From Streptomyces armeniacus (GTDB taxonomy: Bacteria > Actinomycetota > Actinomycetes > Streptomycetales > Streptomycetaceae), in contig NZ_CP031320.1 of the NCBI RefSeq assembly GCF_003355155.1, forward strand, positions 5,633,367 to 5,697,366: a stretch of 64,000 bases of DNA, written 5' to 3'. The first letter of the stretch is position 1; each line of letters opens with the position of its first letter. Shown here piece by piece: positions 37,088 through 46,216 of the stretch. Both the position numbers and the translations under genes were made by a program. The notes beneath the pieces were generated by a model, which saw only the letters and a program-made list of their open reading frames with translations, made no database searches and had not been told where the DNA came from.

Positions 37088-40000
37088 GTGAGTCAGATCG
37101 TCGTCAAGCGCCCCCCACGGGCCCTGCCGCCGAGCGTGCCCAGCGAGGACTTGACCCTCGAGCCGCCACCCGAACTGCCGCGCGGCCAGCAGGAGGGCAT
37201 GCTGATGCAGGTCCTGCCCATGCTGGGCATGGGCGGCTCGGTGGTGTTCTTCTTCATGCCCGGCGCGCACCCGTTCATGCGCATCATGGGTCTCGTGATG
37301 GTCGCCTCGACGATCGCCATGGTCATTGCGATGGTGGTCCGATTTCGCAGGGGCACACAGGGACAGATGTCTGACATGCGCCGCGACTACCTCAAGTACC
37401 TGGCGCAGACGCGGCGGAAGGTACGGAAGACGGCGCGGAAGCAGCGCGACGCGCAGTTCTACCTCCACCCCTCCCCCGAGCAGCTGTGGGCGCTCGTCGC
37501 CGAGGGCAGCCGGGTGTGGGAACGGCGGCCGGGCGACGACGACTTCGGGCAGGTGCGGATCGGGCTCTGCGCGCAGCAGCTGGCCACTCCCCTGGTCGCC
37601 CCGGAGACCGCGCCCGTGGACGAGCTGGAGCCGCTGACGGCGGGCGCCATGCACCAGTTCCTCGCCACGCACAGCACGCTCGACGGCCTGCCGATGGCCG
37701 TCTCGCTGCGCGCCTTCTACCACATGACGGTGAGCGGCGAGCCCGAGTCCGTGCACGGCACGGCCCGCGCCATGGTGGGCTCCCTGGCCTCCCTGCACTC
37801 GCCCGACGACCTGGTGATCGCCGTCGTGACGGGCCGCGGTTCGGCGGAGCGGTGGGAGTGGGCGAAGTGGCTGCCGCACGTACAGGCGCCCGGCACGGTG
37901 GACGGCGCCGGCACCCGGCGGCTGATTGCTGACGACGCGCTGGAGCTGGAGGGGCTGCTGGTCCCGCGGCTGGAGGGCCGCCCCCGGTTCAACGCGGGCG
38001 GGCAGCCGCTGCTGGACCAGCCGCACGTACTGGTGGTGCTGGACGGCGGCGCGACGGTGTCGCCCGGTTCGATGCTGGCGGCGCCGGAGGGGCTGCAGGG
38101 CGTGACCGTCGTCGAGGTGGTGCCCGGCGAGATCGACAACCCGCGCGGCGGCCTGTCCGTGACCGTACGGCCCGGCAGCCTGCAGCTCGAGTCGGGCCAG
38201 GGCCTGGTGTACGACGGGGAGCCGGACGGGCTGTCCCTGCCTGCGGCCGAGGCGCTCGCCCGCCAGCTGGCGCCGCTGCGCATGGGCACCGGCGGCGATG
38301 ACGACGAACCGCTGCTGGCGAAGCTGGAGTTCACGGACCTGCTGGGGCTGGGCGACGCGGCGTCCGTGGACGTACGGCGTACGTGGCGGCCGCGTTCGCA
38401 GGCGGAACGGCTGCGGGTGCCGATCGGCGTGGGCGAGGACGGGCAGCCGGTCATGCTCGACCTCAAGGAGGCCGCGGAGGACGGCATGGGCCCGCACGGC
38501 CTGTGCGTCGGCGCGACCGGCTCCGGCAAGTCGGAGCTGCTGCGCACGCTCGTACTCGGGCTGGCCGTCACGCACTCCTCCGAGACGCTGAACTTCGTTC
38601 TCGCGGACTTCAAGGGCGGCGCGACGTTCGCGGGGATGTCGCAGATGCCGCACGTCGCGGCCGTCATCACGAACCTCGCCGACGACCTCACGCTGGTCGA
38701 CCGGATGGGCGACTCGATCCGCGGCGAGCTCAACCGCCGTCAGGAGATGCTGCGCGACGCGGGCAACTACGCGAACATCAAGGACTACGAGAAGGCGCGG
38801 GCCGCGGGCGCGCCGCTGGCCCCGATCGCGTCACTCGTCCTGGTGATCGACGAGTTCAGCGAACTCCTCACGGCCAAGCCCGACTTCATCGACATGTTCA
38901 TCCAGATCGGCCGCATCGGCCGGTCCCTCGGCGTGCATCTGCTGCTCGCCTCGCAGCGGCTGGAGGAGGGGCGGCTGCGCGGCCTGGAGACGTACCTCTC
39001 GTACCGCGTGGGTCTGCGCACCTTCTCCGCCGCGGAATCGCGGGCGGCGCTCGGTGTGCCGGACGCGTACCACCTGCCGTCGGTGCCCGGCTCCGGCTAC
39101 CTGAAGTTCGGCACGGACGAGATGACCCGCTTCAAGGCGGCGTACGTCTCCGGGGTGTACCGCTCCGGCTCGTCCGACGACGAGTCCGCGTCCGGGCCGC
39201 TGCCGCTGAACCGCCGCGCCGTTCCCTTCACCGCGGCGCCCGTGCCCGTACAGCACGTCGAACCGGAGCCCGGCACGCCGGAGCCCGAACCGGCCTCGCC
39301 GGGCGAGGACGACGCGCTCGCGGACACCGTCCTGGACGTGGTCGTGCGGCGGCTGGAGGGCCAGGGCACCCCGGCGCACCAGGTGTGGCTGCCGCCGCTG
39401 GAGACCGCGCCGCCGCTGGACGAACTGCTGCCGGGGCTCACGCCCGTCGAGAACCGCGGCCTGACCAAGCCCGACTACCCGCGGCTGGGCCAGCTCGTCG
39501 TCCCGCTCGGCCTCGTCGACCGGCCCTTCGAGCAGCGCCGCGACCCGCTCTACTGCGACTTCTCCGGCGCCGCGGGCCACATGATGATCCTGGGCGGCCC
39601 GCAGTCCGGCAAGTCCACGCTGCTGCGCAGCCTCATCGCGTCCTTCGCGCTCACGCACACGCCCGCCGAAGTGCAGTTCTACGGCCTGGACTTCGGCGGC
39701 GGCAGCATGTCCGCGGTGGCCGACCTGCCGCACGTCGGCGGCATCGCCTCCCGGCTGGACCCGGAGCGGGTGCGGCGTACGGTCGCGGAGGTCGCGGGCA
39801 TCCTCAACCAGCGCGAGGAGTACTTCCGGGCCAACGGCATCGACTCCATCGGCACCTACCGGCGCCGCCGCTCCCGCGGTGAACTCGCCGACCAGCGCTG
39901 GGGCGACGTGTTCCTCGTCATCGACGGCTGGGGCAACTTCAAACAGGAGTACGACATGCTGGAGGAGGTCGTCACCAACATGGCGTCGCGCGGCCTCGGT

Positions 40001-41056
40001 TACGGCGTGCACGTCATCGTCGCGGCCTCGCGCACCATGGAAGTGCGCCCCGCGCTCAAGGACCAGCTGGCGAACCGGCTGGAACTGCGGCTCGGCGACA
40101 CCATGGACTCCGAGTTCAACCGCAAGGTCGCGGCGAACGTACCCGCCGACGTACCCGGCCGCGGTCAGTCCCCCGAGCAGCTGCACTTCATGACGGCGGT
40201 GCCGCGCATCGACGGCGTCGGCTCCGACGACAACCTCTCCGACGCCATGGAGGAGCTCAACCGGGCCGTCGCCGCCGCCTGGCAGGGGCCCGAGGCGCCG
40301 GCCGTACGGCTGCTCCCCCGCGACTTCCCGGCGCACCAGCTGCCGAAGGGCGCGGACCACCCGGAGCGCGGCGTCGCGTTCGCCATCGACGAGAACAACC
40401 TCGAGCCGGTCTTCGTGGACTTCGAGACCGACCCGTTCTTCCTGATCTTCGGCGAGAGCGAGTCGGGCAAGTCCAACCTGATCCAGCTGCTCGCGAGGCA
40501 GATCTCGGAGCGCTACACGCCGGACGAGGCGCGCATCGTCGTCGCCGACTACCGGCGCTCGCTGCTGGGCACCGTCCCCGAGTCGCACATGATCGTGTAC
40601 GCCGCGATGTCGAACGCGATGGACACCCACATGGCGGCGCTCCAGGGCCTGATGGAGGCCCGCAAGCCGCCGGAGGACGTCACTCCGCAGCAGCTGCGGG
40701 ACCGCAGCTGGTGGGAGGGGCCGAAGATGTTCGTGATCGTGGACGACTACGAGCTGGTGTCCACCTCCAGCGGCAACCCGCTCGCCGTCCTCACCGACCA
40801 CCTGCCGTTCGCCCGCGACATCGGCGTCTGCTTCATCATCGCGCGCAGCGCGGCGGGCGCCTCGCGGGCCTCGTTCGAGCCGTTCATGCAGCGCATCAAG
40901 GAACTGGGCGCGCAGGGCGTCGTCCTGTCCGGCGACCCGAGCGAGGGCGACATCATCGGCAACGTACGGGCCCGGCCGATGCCGCCCGGCCGCGGCTTCT
41001 TCGCCTCGCGGAAGCGGGGGACGCCGCTCGTGCAGCTGGGGCGGATGACGGACTAG
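37088..41056 (+). CDS. eccC: ESX secretion motor ATPase EccC (three-FtsK-domain, fused EccCab)
   Basis: 1322-residue FtsK/SpoIIIE ATPase that recognises WXG substrates and powers export. Two transmembrane helices lie at about 45-85. Three P-loops are visible: GATGSGKSE (about 475), GGPQSGKST (about 835) and GESESGKSN (about 1121). Walker B of domain 1 is complete (LVLVIDEFSELL); domain 2 has VIDGWG, lacking the catalytic Glu, and domain 3 has VIVDDYEL. This fits the model in which domain 1 is catalytic and domains 2-3 regulate. GTG 37088 (VSQIVVKRPPRALPP) gives the known Streptomyces N-terminus; an ATG 18 bp upstream in frame is less likely. Confidence 0.95.
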   Translation: MSQIVVKRPPRALPPSVPSEDLTLEPPPELPRGQQEGMLMQVLPMLGMGGSVVFFFMPGAHPFMRIMGLVMVASTIAMVIAMVVRFRRGTQGQMSDMRRDYLKYLAQTRRKVRKTARKQRDAQFYLHPSPEQLWALVAEGSRVWERRPGDDDFGQVRIGLCAQQLATPLVAPETAPVDELEPLTAGAMHQFLATHSTLDGLPMAVSLRAFYHMTVSGEPESVHGTARAMVGSLASLHSPDDLVIAVVTGRGSAERWEWAKWLPHVQAPGTVDGAGTRRLIADDALELEGLLVPRLEGRPRFNAGGQPLLDQPHVLVVLDGGATVSPGSMLAAPEGLQGVTVVEVVPGEIDNPRGGLSVTVRPGSLQLESGQGLVYDGEPDGLSLPAAEALARQLAPLRMGTGGDDDEPLLAKLEFTDLLGLGDAASVDVRRTWRPRSQAERLRVPIGVGEDGQPVMLDLKEAAEDGMGPHGLCVGATGSGKSELLRTLVLGLAVTHSSETLNFVLADFKGGATFAGMSQMPHVAAVITNLADDLTLVDRMGDSIRGELNRRQEMLRDAGNYANIKDYEKARAAGAPLAPIASLVLVIDEFSELLTAKPDFIDMFIQIGRIGRSLGVHLLLASQRLEEGRLRGLETYLSYRVGLRTFSAAESRAALGVPDAYHLPSVPGSGYLKFGTDEMTRFKAAYVSGVYRSGSSDDESASGPLPLNRRAVPFTAAPVPVQHVEPEPGTPEPEPASPGEDDALADTVLDVVVRRLEGQGTPAHQVWLPPLETAPPLDELLPGLTPVENRGLTKPDYPRLGQLVVPLGLVDRPFEQRRDPLYCDFSGAAGHMMILGGPQSGKSTLLRSLIASFALTHTPAEVQFYGLDFGGGSMSAVADLPHVGGIASRLDPERVRRTVAEVAGILNQREEYFRANGIDSIGTYRRRRSRGELADQRWGDVFLVIDGWGNFKQEYDMLEEVVTNMASRGLGYGVHVIVAASRTMEVRPALKDQLANRLELRLGDTMDSEFNRKVAANVPADVPGRGQSPEQLHFMTAVPRIDGVGSDDNLSDAMEELNRAVAAAWQGPEAPAVRLLPRDFPAHQLPKGADHPERGVAFAIDENNLEPVFVDFETDPFFLIFGESESGKSNLIQLLARQISERYTPDEARIVVADYRRSLLGTVPESHMIVYAAMSNAMDTHMAALQGLMEARKPPEDVTPQQLRDRSWWEGPKMFVIVDDYELVSTSSGNPLAVLTDHLPFARDIGVCFIIARSAAGASRASFEPFMQRIKELGAQGVVLSGDPSEGDIIGNVRARPMPPGRGFFASRKRGTPLVQLGRMTD

Positions 41057-41211
41057 CCGTGCGGTGGGGGGGGCCGCCGTACGGGGGTTCCGTACGGAGC
41101 GGTGCGGGGCCGCCGTACCGGTCCAACAGGGCCTGGCCGTAACGCCGTTGAATAGGGGTGTGGCCGCGCAGTGGCCCCTGCTTTAATTCGATACGTACAC
41201 GTGAGTCAGCT

Positions 41212-41224
41212 GTTGGTCACCAAC
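41212..41224. promoter_or_regulatory. Short palindrome upstream of the 145-aa gene
   Basis: GTTGGTCACCAAC, 6-bp arms around one base, lies 29 bp before the start at 41253 in an otherwise unremarkable 196-bp spacer after eccC. It is a possible operator; no partner regulator is evident. Confidence 0.25.
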
Positions 41225-41252
41225 CGTACGGGGACGGTGGATCACGTTGGTC

Positions 41253-41690
41253 ATGTCATTCGATGAACAGTGGGCCCAGCTGGAAGCCGCGGCCGCGAAG
41301 GACCGCTCCGCCGGCATGCAGCTGGCCGGATACGGCCCGGACGCGCACGGGCGGGGCAGCAAGCCGAAACTCAAGGTCACGCCGAGCGTGCTGCGCGAGA
41401 AGGCGACCAAGACCGACGAGAACGCCGGCGACTTCATGAAGGCGGACAACAAGACCATGACCGAGACGGGTCAGGTCAAGGCGAGCCTCAAGGGCTTCAA
41501 GTCGGCGGCCGCCTTCGACGTGTTCGAGGACCGCTGGAAGGCGCAGATGAAGCATCTTCAGGGGTCGATGAAGGAGGGCGTGGCCGGCGCCCTCCGCAGT
41601 GCCGCGGCGAACTTCGAGGCGAGCGACAAGTTCCCGCTCGAAGACGGCGGCAAGGGCAAGGACGGCGGAGACGACAGGGTGCCCCGCTAG
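41253..41690 (+). CDS. Conserved ESX-locus protein, 145 aa, helical
   Basis: 145 residues, mainly charged helices with a Lys/Asp/Gly-rich tail, no signal peptide and no membrane helix. The central part (LREKATKTDENAGDFMKADNK to AAAFDVFEDRWKAQMKHLQG) has the size and amphipathic pattern of WXG100-like four-helix partners, though no WXG is present. It immediately precedes the 773-aa WXG protein (59 bp), so it may be its chaperone or heterodimer partner. ATG 41253 is chosen; TTG 41247 is an alternative. Function not known. Confidence 0.75.
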   Translation: MSFDEQWAQLEAAAAKDRSAGMQLAGYGPDAHGRGSKPKLKVTPSVLREKATKTDENAGDFMKADNKTMTETGQVKASLKGFKSAAAFDVFEDRWKAQMKHLQGSMKEGVAGALRSAAANFEASDKFPLEDGGKGKDGGDDRVPR

Positions 41691-41749
41691 GGCCCACGTG
41701 CACGGACAGCGCACACGCCACTCATCCTCCGGACACCCAGGAAGCAGAC

Positions 41750-44071
41750 GTGGTCTCTTATCAGCAACTCCTCGACGTCGATCTCGAACCCCTCTCCGAA
41801 GCCGTCACCAAATGGGGCAACCTCCCCGGCCAGTTCCGCCAGATAGGCGTCAACTTCTACAACCAGGTGGAAGCGCCGCTGATCAACTCGGACTGGGAAG
41901 GCGAAACCGCGGACGCCGCGCGGGAGAAGATCCGCAAGGTGTCGACCCAGTTCGACGAGGCGACGGGGGAAGCCGACGACGTACACAATCTGCTGCAGAG
42001 CGCGCACAAGAAGTTCAAGGGCCTGCAGGACAAGCTCAAGGGCTACAAGAAGAGCGTCGACGCCGACAAGAATCTCGACATCGACGGCACCGGGAGAGTC
42101 AGCTACAAACCCACCAACCTGGACGAGCTGAGCCCACAGGCACAGGGCATGCAGGCCAAGAACTACAGCCAGGTCACCATGGACTACAACCGGTACATCA
42201 CCGAGGTCCTGGACCAGGCGACGAAGGCCGACGAACTCCTCGACTGGGCCCTCCGACTCGATCCCAACGGACGCAGCAAGGGATTCACCGACGAGGGCCT
42301 CAACAGCATGAACGCCGCGAAGGCCGGACGCGAACTGGCCGTGAAGGACGCGCAGGAGCTCACGAAGCTGGCGTCCATCGACTACCGCGAGCTGACGCCC
42401 GAGGAACTCAAACGCACGAACACGCTCCTCGCCAAGCATTCCGGCGACCCGTTCTTCGCCGAGAAGTTCGCCACCGACATGGGCGCGAAGAACACCCTGG
42501 CGTTCTGGCAGCGCGTCGCCGACGAGCGGCAGACCGGCGACGCCAAGACGAAGACGACGGCGGACCTCCAGAAGAACCTGAGCCTGACCCTGGCCACCGC
42601 CTCGCACTCGGACAGCGCCGCGATGGAGAAGTGGAAGCACGACGCCATCAAGCTCGGCACCCAGCGCTTCGAGGACACGAACTTCGACGTGGGCGGCCGG
42701 CCCGCCAAGGGACCGTACGGCTTCCAGATCATGAGCAGCCTGATGCGGTACGGCGAGTACGACAAGGACTTCCTCACCCAGTACGGCAAGGGGTACGGGG
42801 AGGGCAAGAACCACGTGCCGGGCCTCATCGAATTCGACAAGAAGGCGTCGAAGAACGGCTCTCTGGACGACTTCTGGCGAGGCGGCGACGACGACCGCTA
42901 CCAGGCGATGCTCAACCTCGGCCCGGGCGGCGACAACGGGCTGGACCCCATGGCCGGCTACATGGAGGCGCTGGGCCGCAATCCCGAGGCTGCGCAGGAT
43001 CTCTTCTACCAGAAGGGATTCGAGAACTCCCACGACGTGAAGCCCGACCCGGACCTGCAGTATCTGCTCAAGGACCGGGAATGGGTGAACGACTCCATCG
43101 CCGGCGACAAGAAGGCGTACGGCTACGGGGAACTGGGCCACGCCCTGGAGGCCGCCACCCTGGGCCACCCGTACGACCAGCCGGAACTGGGCCTGCACAA
43201 GAGCCCGGAGAGCGCCAACGTCATGACGCAGGCGGTGTCGATGGTCGCCGACAACTCGGGCCTGGTGGACGCCAAACCGGGCATCAGCGACAGCATGGCG
43301 AGAATGGGCGCGGGCTACATCGACAACCTGAACTGGGCGACGGCCAACCACGGAGATGCGAGCCTCGGCGGCGAGGACACGCGTAACGCCGCCTTCGGAT
43401 CGCTCGGCGACTCGGACATCAAGGTCGGCAACGAGACGGCCAAGAACTTCCTGTCCGCGGTCGGTCGCGACGAGGGCAGCTACGGCATACTCTCCGCCGC
43501 ACAGCAGGAGTTCACCACGAGCGCCATCAAGGCACACCCGGAACCGGACAGGGTGCTCACGACGGTGTTCGGTACCGGCGCGGAAACTCACGGCATCCTC
43601 GACGAGGCCCGCTCGGACGCCATCATGTCGGACGCCGACGACAGCAAGGAAGAGAAGGCGCGGAAACTCAGCGAGTCCGGCGAGTGGCAGAAGTACACCA
43701 AGAGCACCGCCGTCAACACGGGGGCATCGCTCATCCAGGCCCCGTTCGAGGCCGCCCGCGCGGCACCGTTCATCGCCCCGGTCATCGACGCCGGAACGGG
43801 AGCGCTGGAGACGGAATCGGGCATCATGATCGACCGGGAGATAGAGCGCCAGCAGAAGGCATTCGACACCAAGGTCGACAGCGACGCGCACGACATGCAG
43901 AAGGATTTCGTGGAGAAGAGTCAACGCCGCTCGGTGATCCCCCTTGAGGCATATCTGGCGGCACATCCGGAGGCCAACGACACCGACTGGTACAGCGAAA
44001 CCAACGAGGAGATCCGCAACGGCTACAACCGAGGCGCGAACGACAGCCGGCTCACCGGCAGCGGCAACTGA
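41750..44071 (+). CDS. Large WXG-domain protein, probable ESX substrate
   Basis: 773 residues. The N-terminal about 100 residues form a helical hairpin with a WXG turn at Trp49-Glu-Gly51 (NSDWEGETADAAREKI), the export-domain pattern of ESX and LXG-type cargo. The remainder is hydrophilic and helical, with several aromatic/Gly-rich segments (YGFQIMSSLMRYGEY, LGPGGDNGLDPMAGYMEAL) and a small-residue stretch near 660-690; no nuclease, ADP-ribosyltransferase or pore-former motif was recognised. No Yxxx(D/E) tail was found. It resembles the large uncharacterised proteins seen next to eccC in other Streptomyces. GTG 41750 follows AGGAAGC. A lipoprotein gene follows after 24 bp. Confidence 0.8.
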   Translation: MVSYQQLLDVDLEPLSEAVTKWGNLPGQFRQIGVNFYNQVEAPLINSDWEGETADAAREKIRKVSTQFDEATGEADDVHNLLQSAHKKFKGLQDKLKGYKKSVDADKNLDIDGTGRVSYKPTNLDELSPQAQGMQAKNYSQVTMDYNRYITEVLDQATKADELLDWALRLDPNGRSKGFTDEGLNSMNAAKAGRELAVKDAQELTKLASIDYRELTPEELKRTNTLLAKHSGDPFFAEKFATDMGAKNTLAFWQRVADERQTGDAKTKTTADLQKNLSLTLATASHSDSAAMEKWKHDAIKLGTQRFEDTNFDVGGRPAKGPYGFQIMSSLMRYGEYDKDFLTQYGKGYGEGKNHVPGLIEFDKKASKNGSLDDFWRGGDDDRYQAMLNLGPGGDNGLDPMAGYMEALGRNPEAAQDLFYQKGFENSHDVKPDPDLQYLLKDREWVNDSIAGDKKAYGYGELGHALEAATLGHPYDQPELGLHKSPESANVMTQAVSMVADNSGLVDAKPGISDSMARMGAGYIDNLNWATANHGDASLGGEDTRNAAFGSLGDSDIKVGNETAKNFLSAVGRDEGSYGILSAAQQEFTTSAIKAHPEPDRVLTTVFGTGAETHGILDEARSDAIMSDADDSKEEKARKLSESGEWQKYTKSTAVNTGASLIQAPFEAARAAPFIAPVIDAGTGALETESGIMIDREIERQQKAFDTKVDSDAHDMQKDFVEKSQRRSVIPLEAYLAAHPEANDTDWYSETNEEIRNGYNRGANDSRLTGSGN

Positions 44072-44095
44072 ACCGGCACGTGCGAAAGGCCCCCC

Positions 44096-44770
44096 ATGGT
44101 GACACGCAGGTCCCGCCGTCTCTTCCTCACAGTCTGCGCACTCGTATCGGCACTCACGCTGGCAGGCTGCGGCGGCGACGGGGAGAAGAAGGACGACGCC
44201 GAGGCGTCCGACGAGTCAGGGAAGAACAGCAAGGCCGAAATGGTCCGCATGGAGCAGACGTGCGGCGGCGTCTTCGACAAGGAGACCGTGGCAGAGGCGA
44301 CAAAGCCCCCCGGCCCTGAGCGGGTCCGCCAGGGCAAGGCCGAGGCCCCCTCCGCGGCCGCCGCGGCGCTGACAAAGGAGACCACGTGGGGAACCGGCCA
44401 CGACCTCTGCGTCCTGCTCGACGGAAAGGGCAATGAGCTGTTGTCCCTCGACGTCGCCTGGGTGGGCCACCGGGTGCCCCATGGCAAGTCCGTCCGCACC
44501 ATGGTGGGCGAGCCCATCGGAGGCAACGCGGCGATGCTCGAGGTGCGCTGCGAACTGGAAGGCAAGCGGCGCGGAGACAACTACGCCCTCGAATTCGCGC
44601 TGCGCGACGAGTTCGCGGTGAGCGCTCATTCTCACGCGAAACTCCTCATCGCCACCGCCAAGAAGGTCACCTCCGCCATGGACTGCCGCGAGCAACCCGA
44701 CTACCCCGATCCGGAGACGGTCGCGGCGTCTCCGAAGCCGGACGAGAGCACTGGCAAGGTCGCACGCTGA
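44096..44770 (+). CDS. Lipoprotein downstream of the WXG protein
   Basis: 224 residues with a basic N-terminus (MVTRRSRRLFL), a hydrophobic core and lipobox LTLAGC (Cys25), so it is anchored outside the membrane. The mature part has four Cys (for example EQTCGGVF, HDLCVLL, EVRCEL, AMDCRE), which could form two disulfides. ATG 44096 has AAAGG 6 nt upstream. Its tight linkage to the preceding gene suggests a joint role, possibly docking or immunity at the cell surface; this is inference. Confidence 0.82.
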   Translation: MVTRRSRRLFLTVCALVSALTLAGCGGDGEKKDDAEASDESGKNSKAEMVRMEQTCGGVFDKETVAEATKPPGPERVRQGKAEAPSAAAAALTKETTWGTGHDLCVLLDGKGNELLSLDVAWVGHRVPHGKSVRTMVGEPIGGNAAMLEVRCELEGKRRGDNYALEFALRDEFAVSAHSHAKLLIATAKKVTSAMDCREQPDYPDPETVAASPKPDESTGKVAR

Positions 44771-44857
44771 GCCTGCGGCGGGGCACGCTGAAGCCGGCGC
44801 GTGGCTCCGCCGTAATAGCTGTTGTGCGCCCCTGAGCAGCCGGGTAGGAAGGATCGC

Positions 44858-45733
44858 ATGACTGCTCTCGGCGCTGTGTTCCGGCCCCAACTGCCCCCCG
44901 AACGGCTACGCGACATCGCCCGGACCGCGGACGACGCGGGGCTCGAGCAACTGTGGCTCTGGGAGGACTGCTTCTTCGAGAGCGGCATCGCCAGCGCCGC
45001 CGCGGCCCTGGCCTGGACGGAGCGGCTGCGTGTCGGCGTCGGCCTGCTCCCCGTGCCGTTGCGGAACATCGCGCTCGCCACCATGGAGGCCGCGACGCTC
45101 AACCGGCTGTTCCCGGAACGCGTACTCCTCGGCTTCGGTCACGGCATCCAGAGCTGGATGGGCCAGGTCGGTGCCCGCGTCGAGTCCCCGATGACGCTCC
45201 TGCGCGAGCACCTGGACGCCATGCGCGCGCTGCTGCGGGGCGAACGGGTCACCGTGGACGGCCGGTACGTGAAGCTCGACGGCGTCGTCCTGGACTGGCC
45301 CCCGGCGACGGCACCGCCCGTGCTCGCGGGCGCGCGCGGGCCCCGTTCGCTGCGGCTGACCGGCGAGGCGGCGGACGGCACGATCCTCGACGCGGGCGTC
45401 CCGCCGGACGGCGTACGCCAGGCCCGCCGGCTCGCGGACGAGGGACGCAAGGCAGCGGGTCGTACGCCCGACGACCACGAGGTGATCGTCTACCTCCTCA
45501 CCGCCACCGGCCCCGACGCCGCCGCCCGCCTCCAGTCCGAACTGGAGGACTCGGGCGACGCCTCCGTACCCGACCTCGGCGTCGCCGGCGACGCGGCCAC
45601 GGTCGCGGAGGCTGTCCAGCGCATGGCGGACGCGGGCGCGGACACGGTCATCCTGCAGCCCACGGCGGACGAACCGGACCCGGAAGGCTTCGTCCGCTTC
45701 ACGGCGGACCAGGTCCGCCCGCTGGTCCCGTAG
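44858..45733 (+). CDS. LLM-class (luciferase-like) F420/FMN-dependent oxidoreductase
   Basis: 291-residue TIM-barrel oxidoreductase. Typical segments are ARTADDAGLEQLWLWEDCFF, VGVGLLPVPLRNIALATMEAATLNRLFPERVLLGFGHG, MRALLRGERVTVDGRYVKL and LAGARGPRSLRLTGEAADG. Actinobacterial members mostly use coenzyme F420. The substrate is unknown. ATG 44858 follows AGGAAGGA. It stands between the ESX cargo module and the DUF397 gene with no evident link to secretion. Confidence 0.9.
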   Translation: MTALGAVFRPQLPPERLRDIARTADDAGLEQLWLWEDCFFESGIASAAAALAWTERLRVGVGLLPVPLRNIALATMEAATLNRLFPERVLLGFGHGIQSWMGQVGARVESPMTLLREHLDAMRALLRGERVTVDGRYVKLDGVVLDWPPATAPPVLAGARGPRSLRLTGEAADGTILDAGVPPDGVRQARRLADEGRKAAGRTPDDHEVIVYLLTATGPDAAARLQSELEDSGDASVPDLGVAGDAATVAEAVQRMADAGADTVILQPTADEPDPEGFVRFTADQVRPLVP

Positions 45734-45868
45734 CGGACCCCCTCGGTATTCCCCCGTACGGGGCGGACGACGGGCCTCCGGCGCGGTGACGCCCGAAGTA
45801 ATGTGGGCGGAAAGGCCTTGTCGGCACGGTGACTTCACCGCCGTACTCAACGAAGGGAACGTCCGCTC

Positions 45869-46102
45869 GTGGCAAGTGAGCAGGAGAAGGCGGAGCTGTA
45901 CGCGATGGACATCTCGGACGCGGTCTGGGAGAGCGCCCCGGACGGCCCGCAGGACGAGCGGGTCGAGATCGCCCACCTCCCGGGCGGCGCCGTCGCGATG
46001 CGCAACTCCAAGGACCCGGACACGGTGCTGCGCTACACGGAGGCGGAGTGGCGGGCGTTCGTACTGGGGGCGCGGGACGGGGAGTTCGACCTCGAGCCCT
46101 GA
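45869..46102 (+). CDS. DUF397 protein
   Basis: 77 residues ending in the DUF397 pattern (WESAPDG, VEIAHLPGGAVAMRNSKDP, LRYTEAEWRAFVLGARDGEFD). In Streptomyces these small proteins usually pair with an adjacent XRE-type regulator as an anti-regulator; none is adjacent here. GTG 45869 follows GAAGGGAACG. Its convergent neighbour is the DUF2510 protein gene. Confidence 0.88.
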   Translation: MASEQEKAELYAMDISDAVWESAPDGPQDERVEIAHLPGGAVAMRNSKDPDTVLRYTEAEWRAFVLGARDGEFDLEP

Positions 46103-46216
46103 GTATTCGTGTGGCAACTGAACAGACCGTCAGCGGCGGAGAAGGTGCCGCCGCTGGCGGCGCCGTTCCATAGCGCAGAGAACCCCGGGGCCCGGAGAAC
46201 ACAGCCCAGACCAAGC

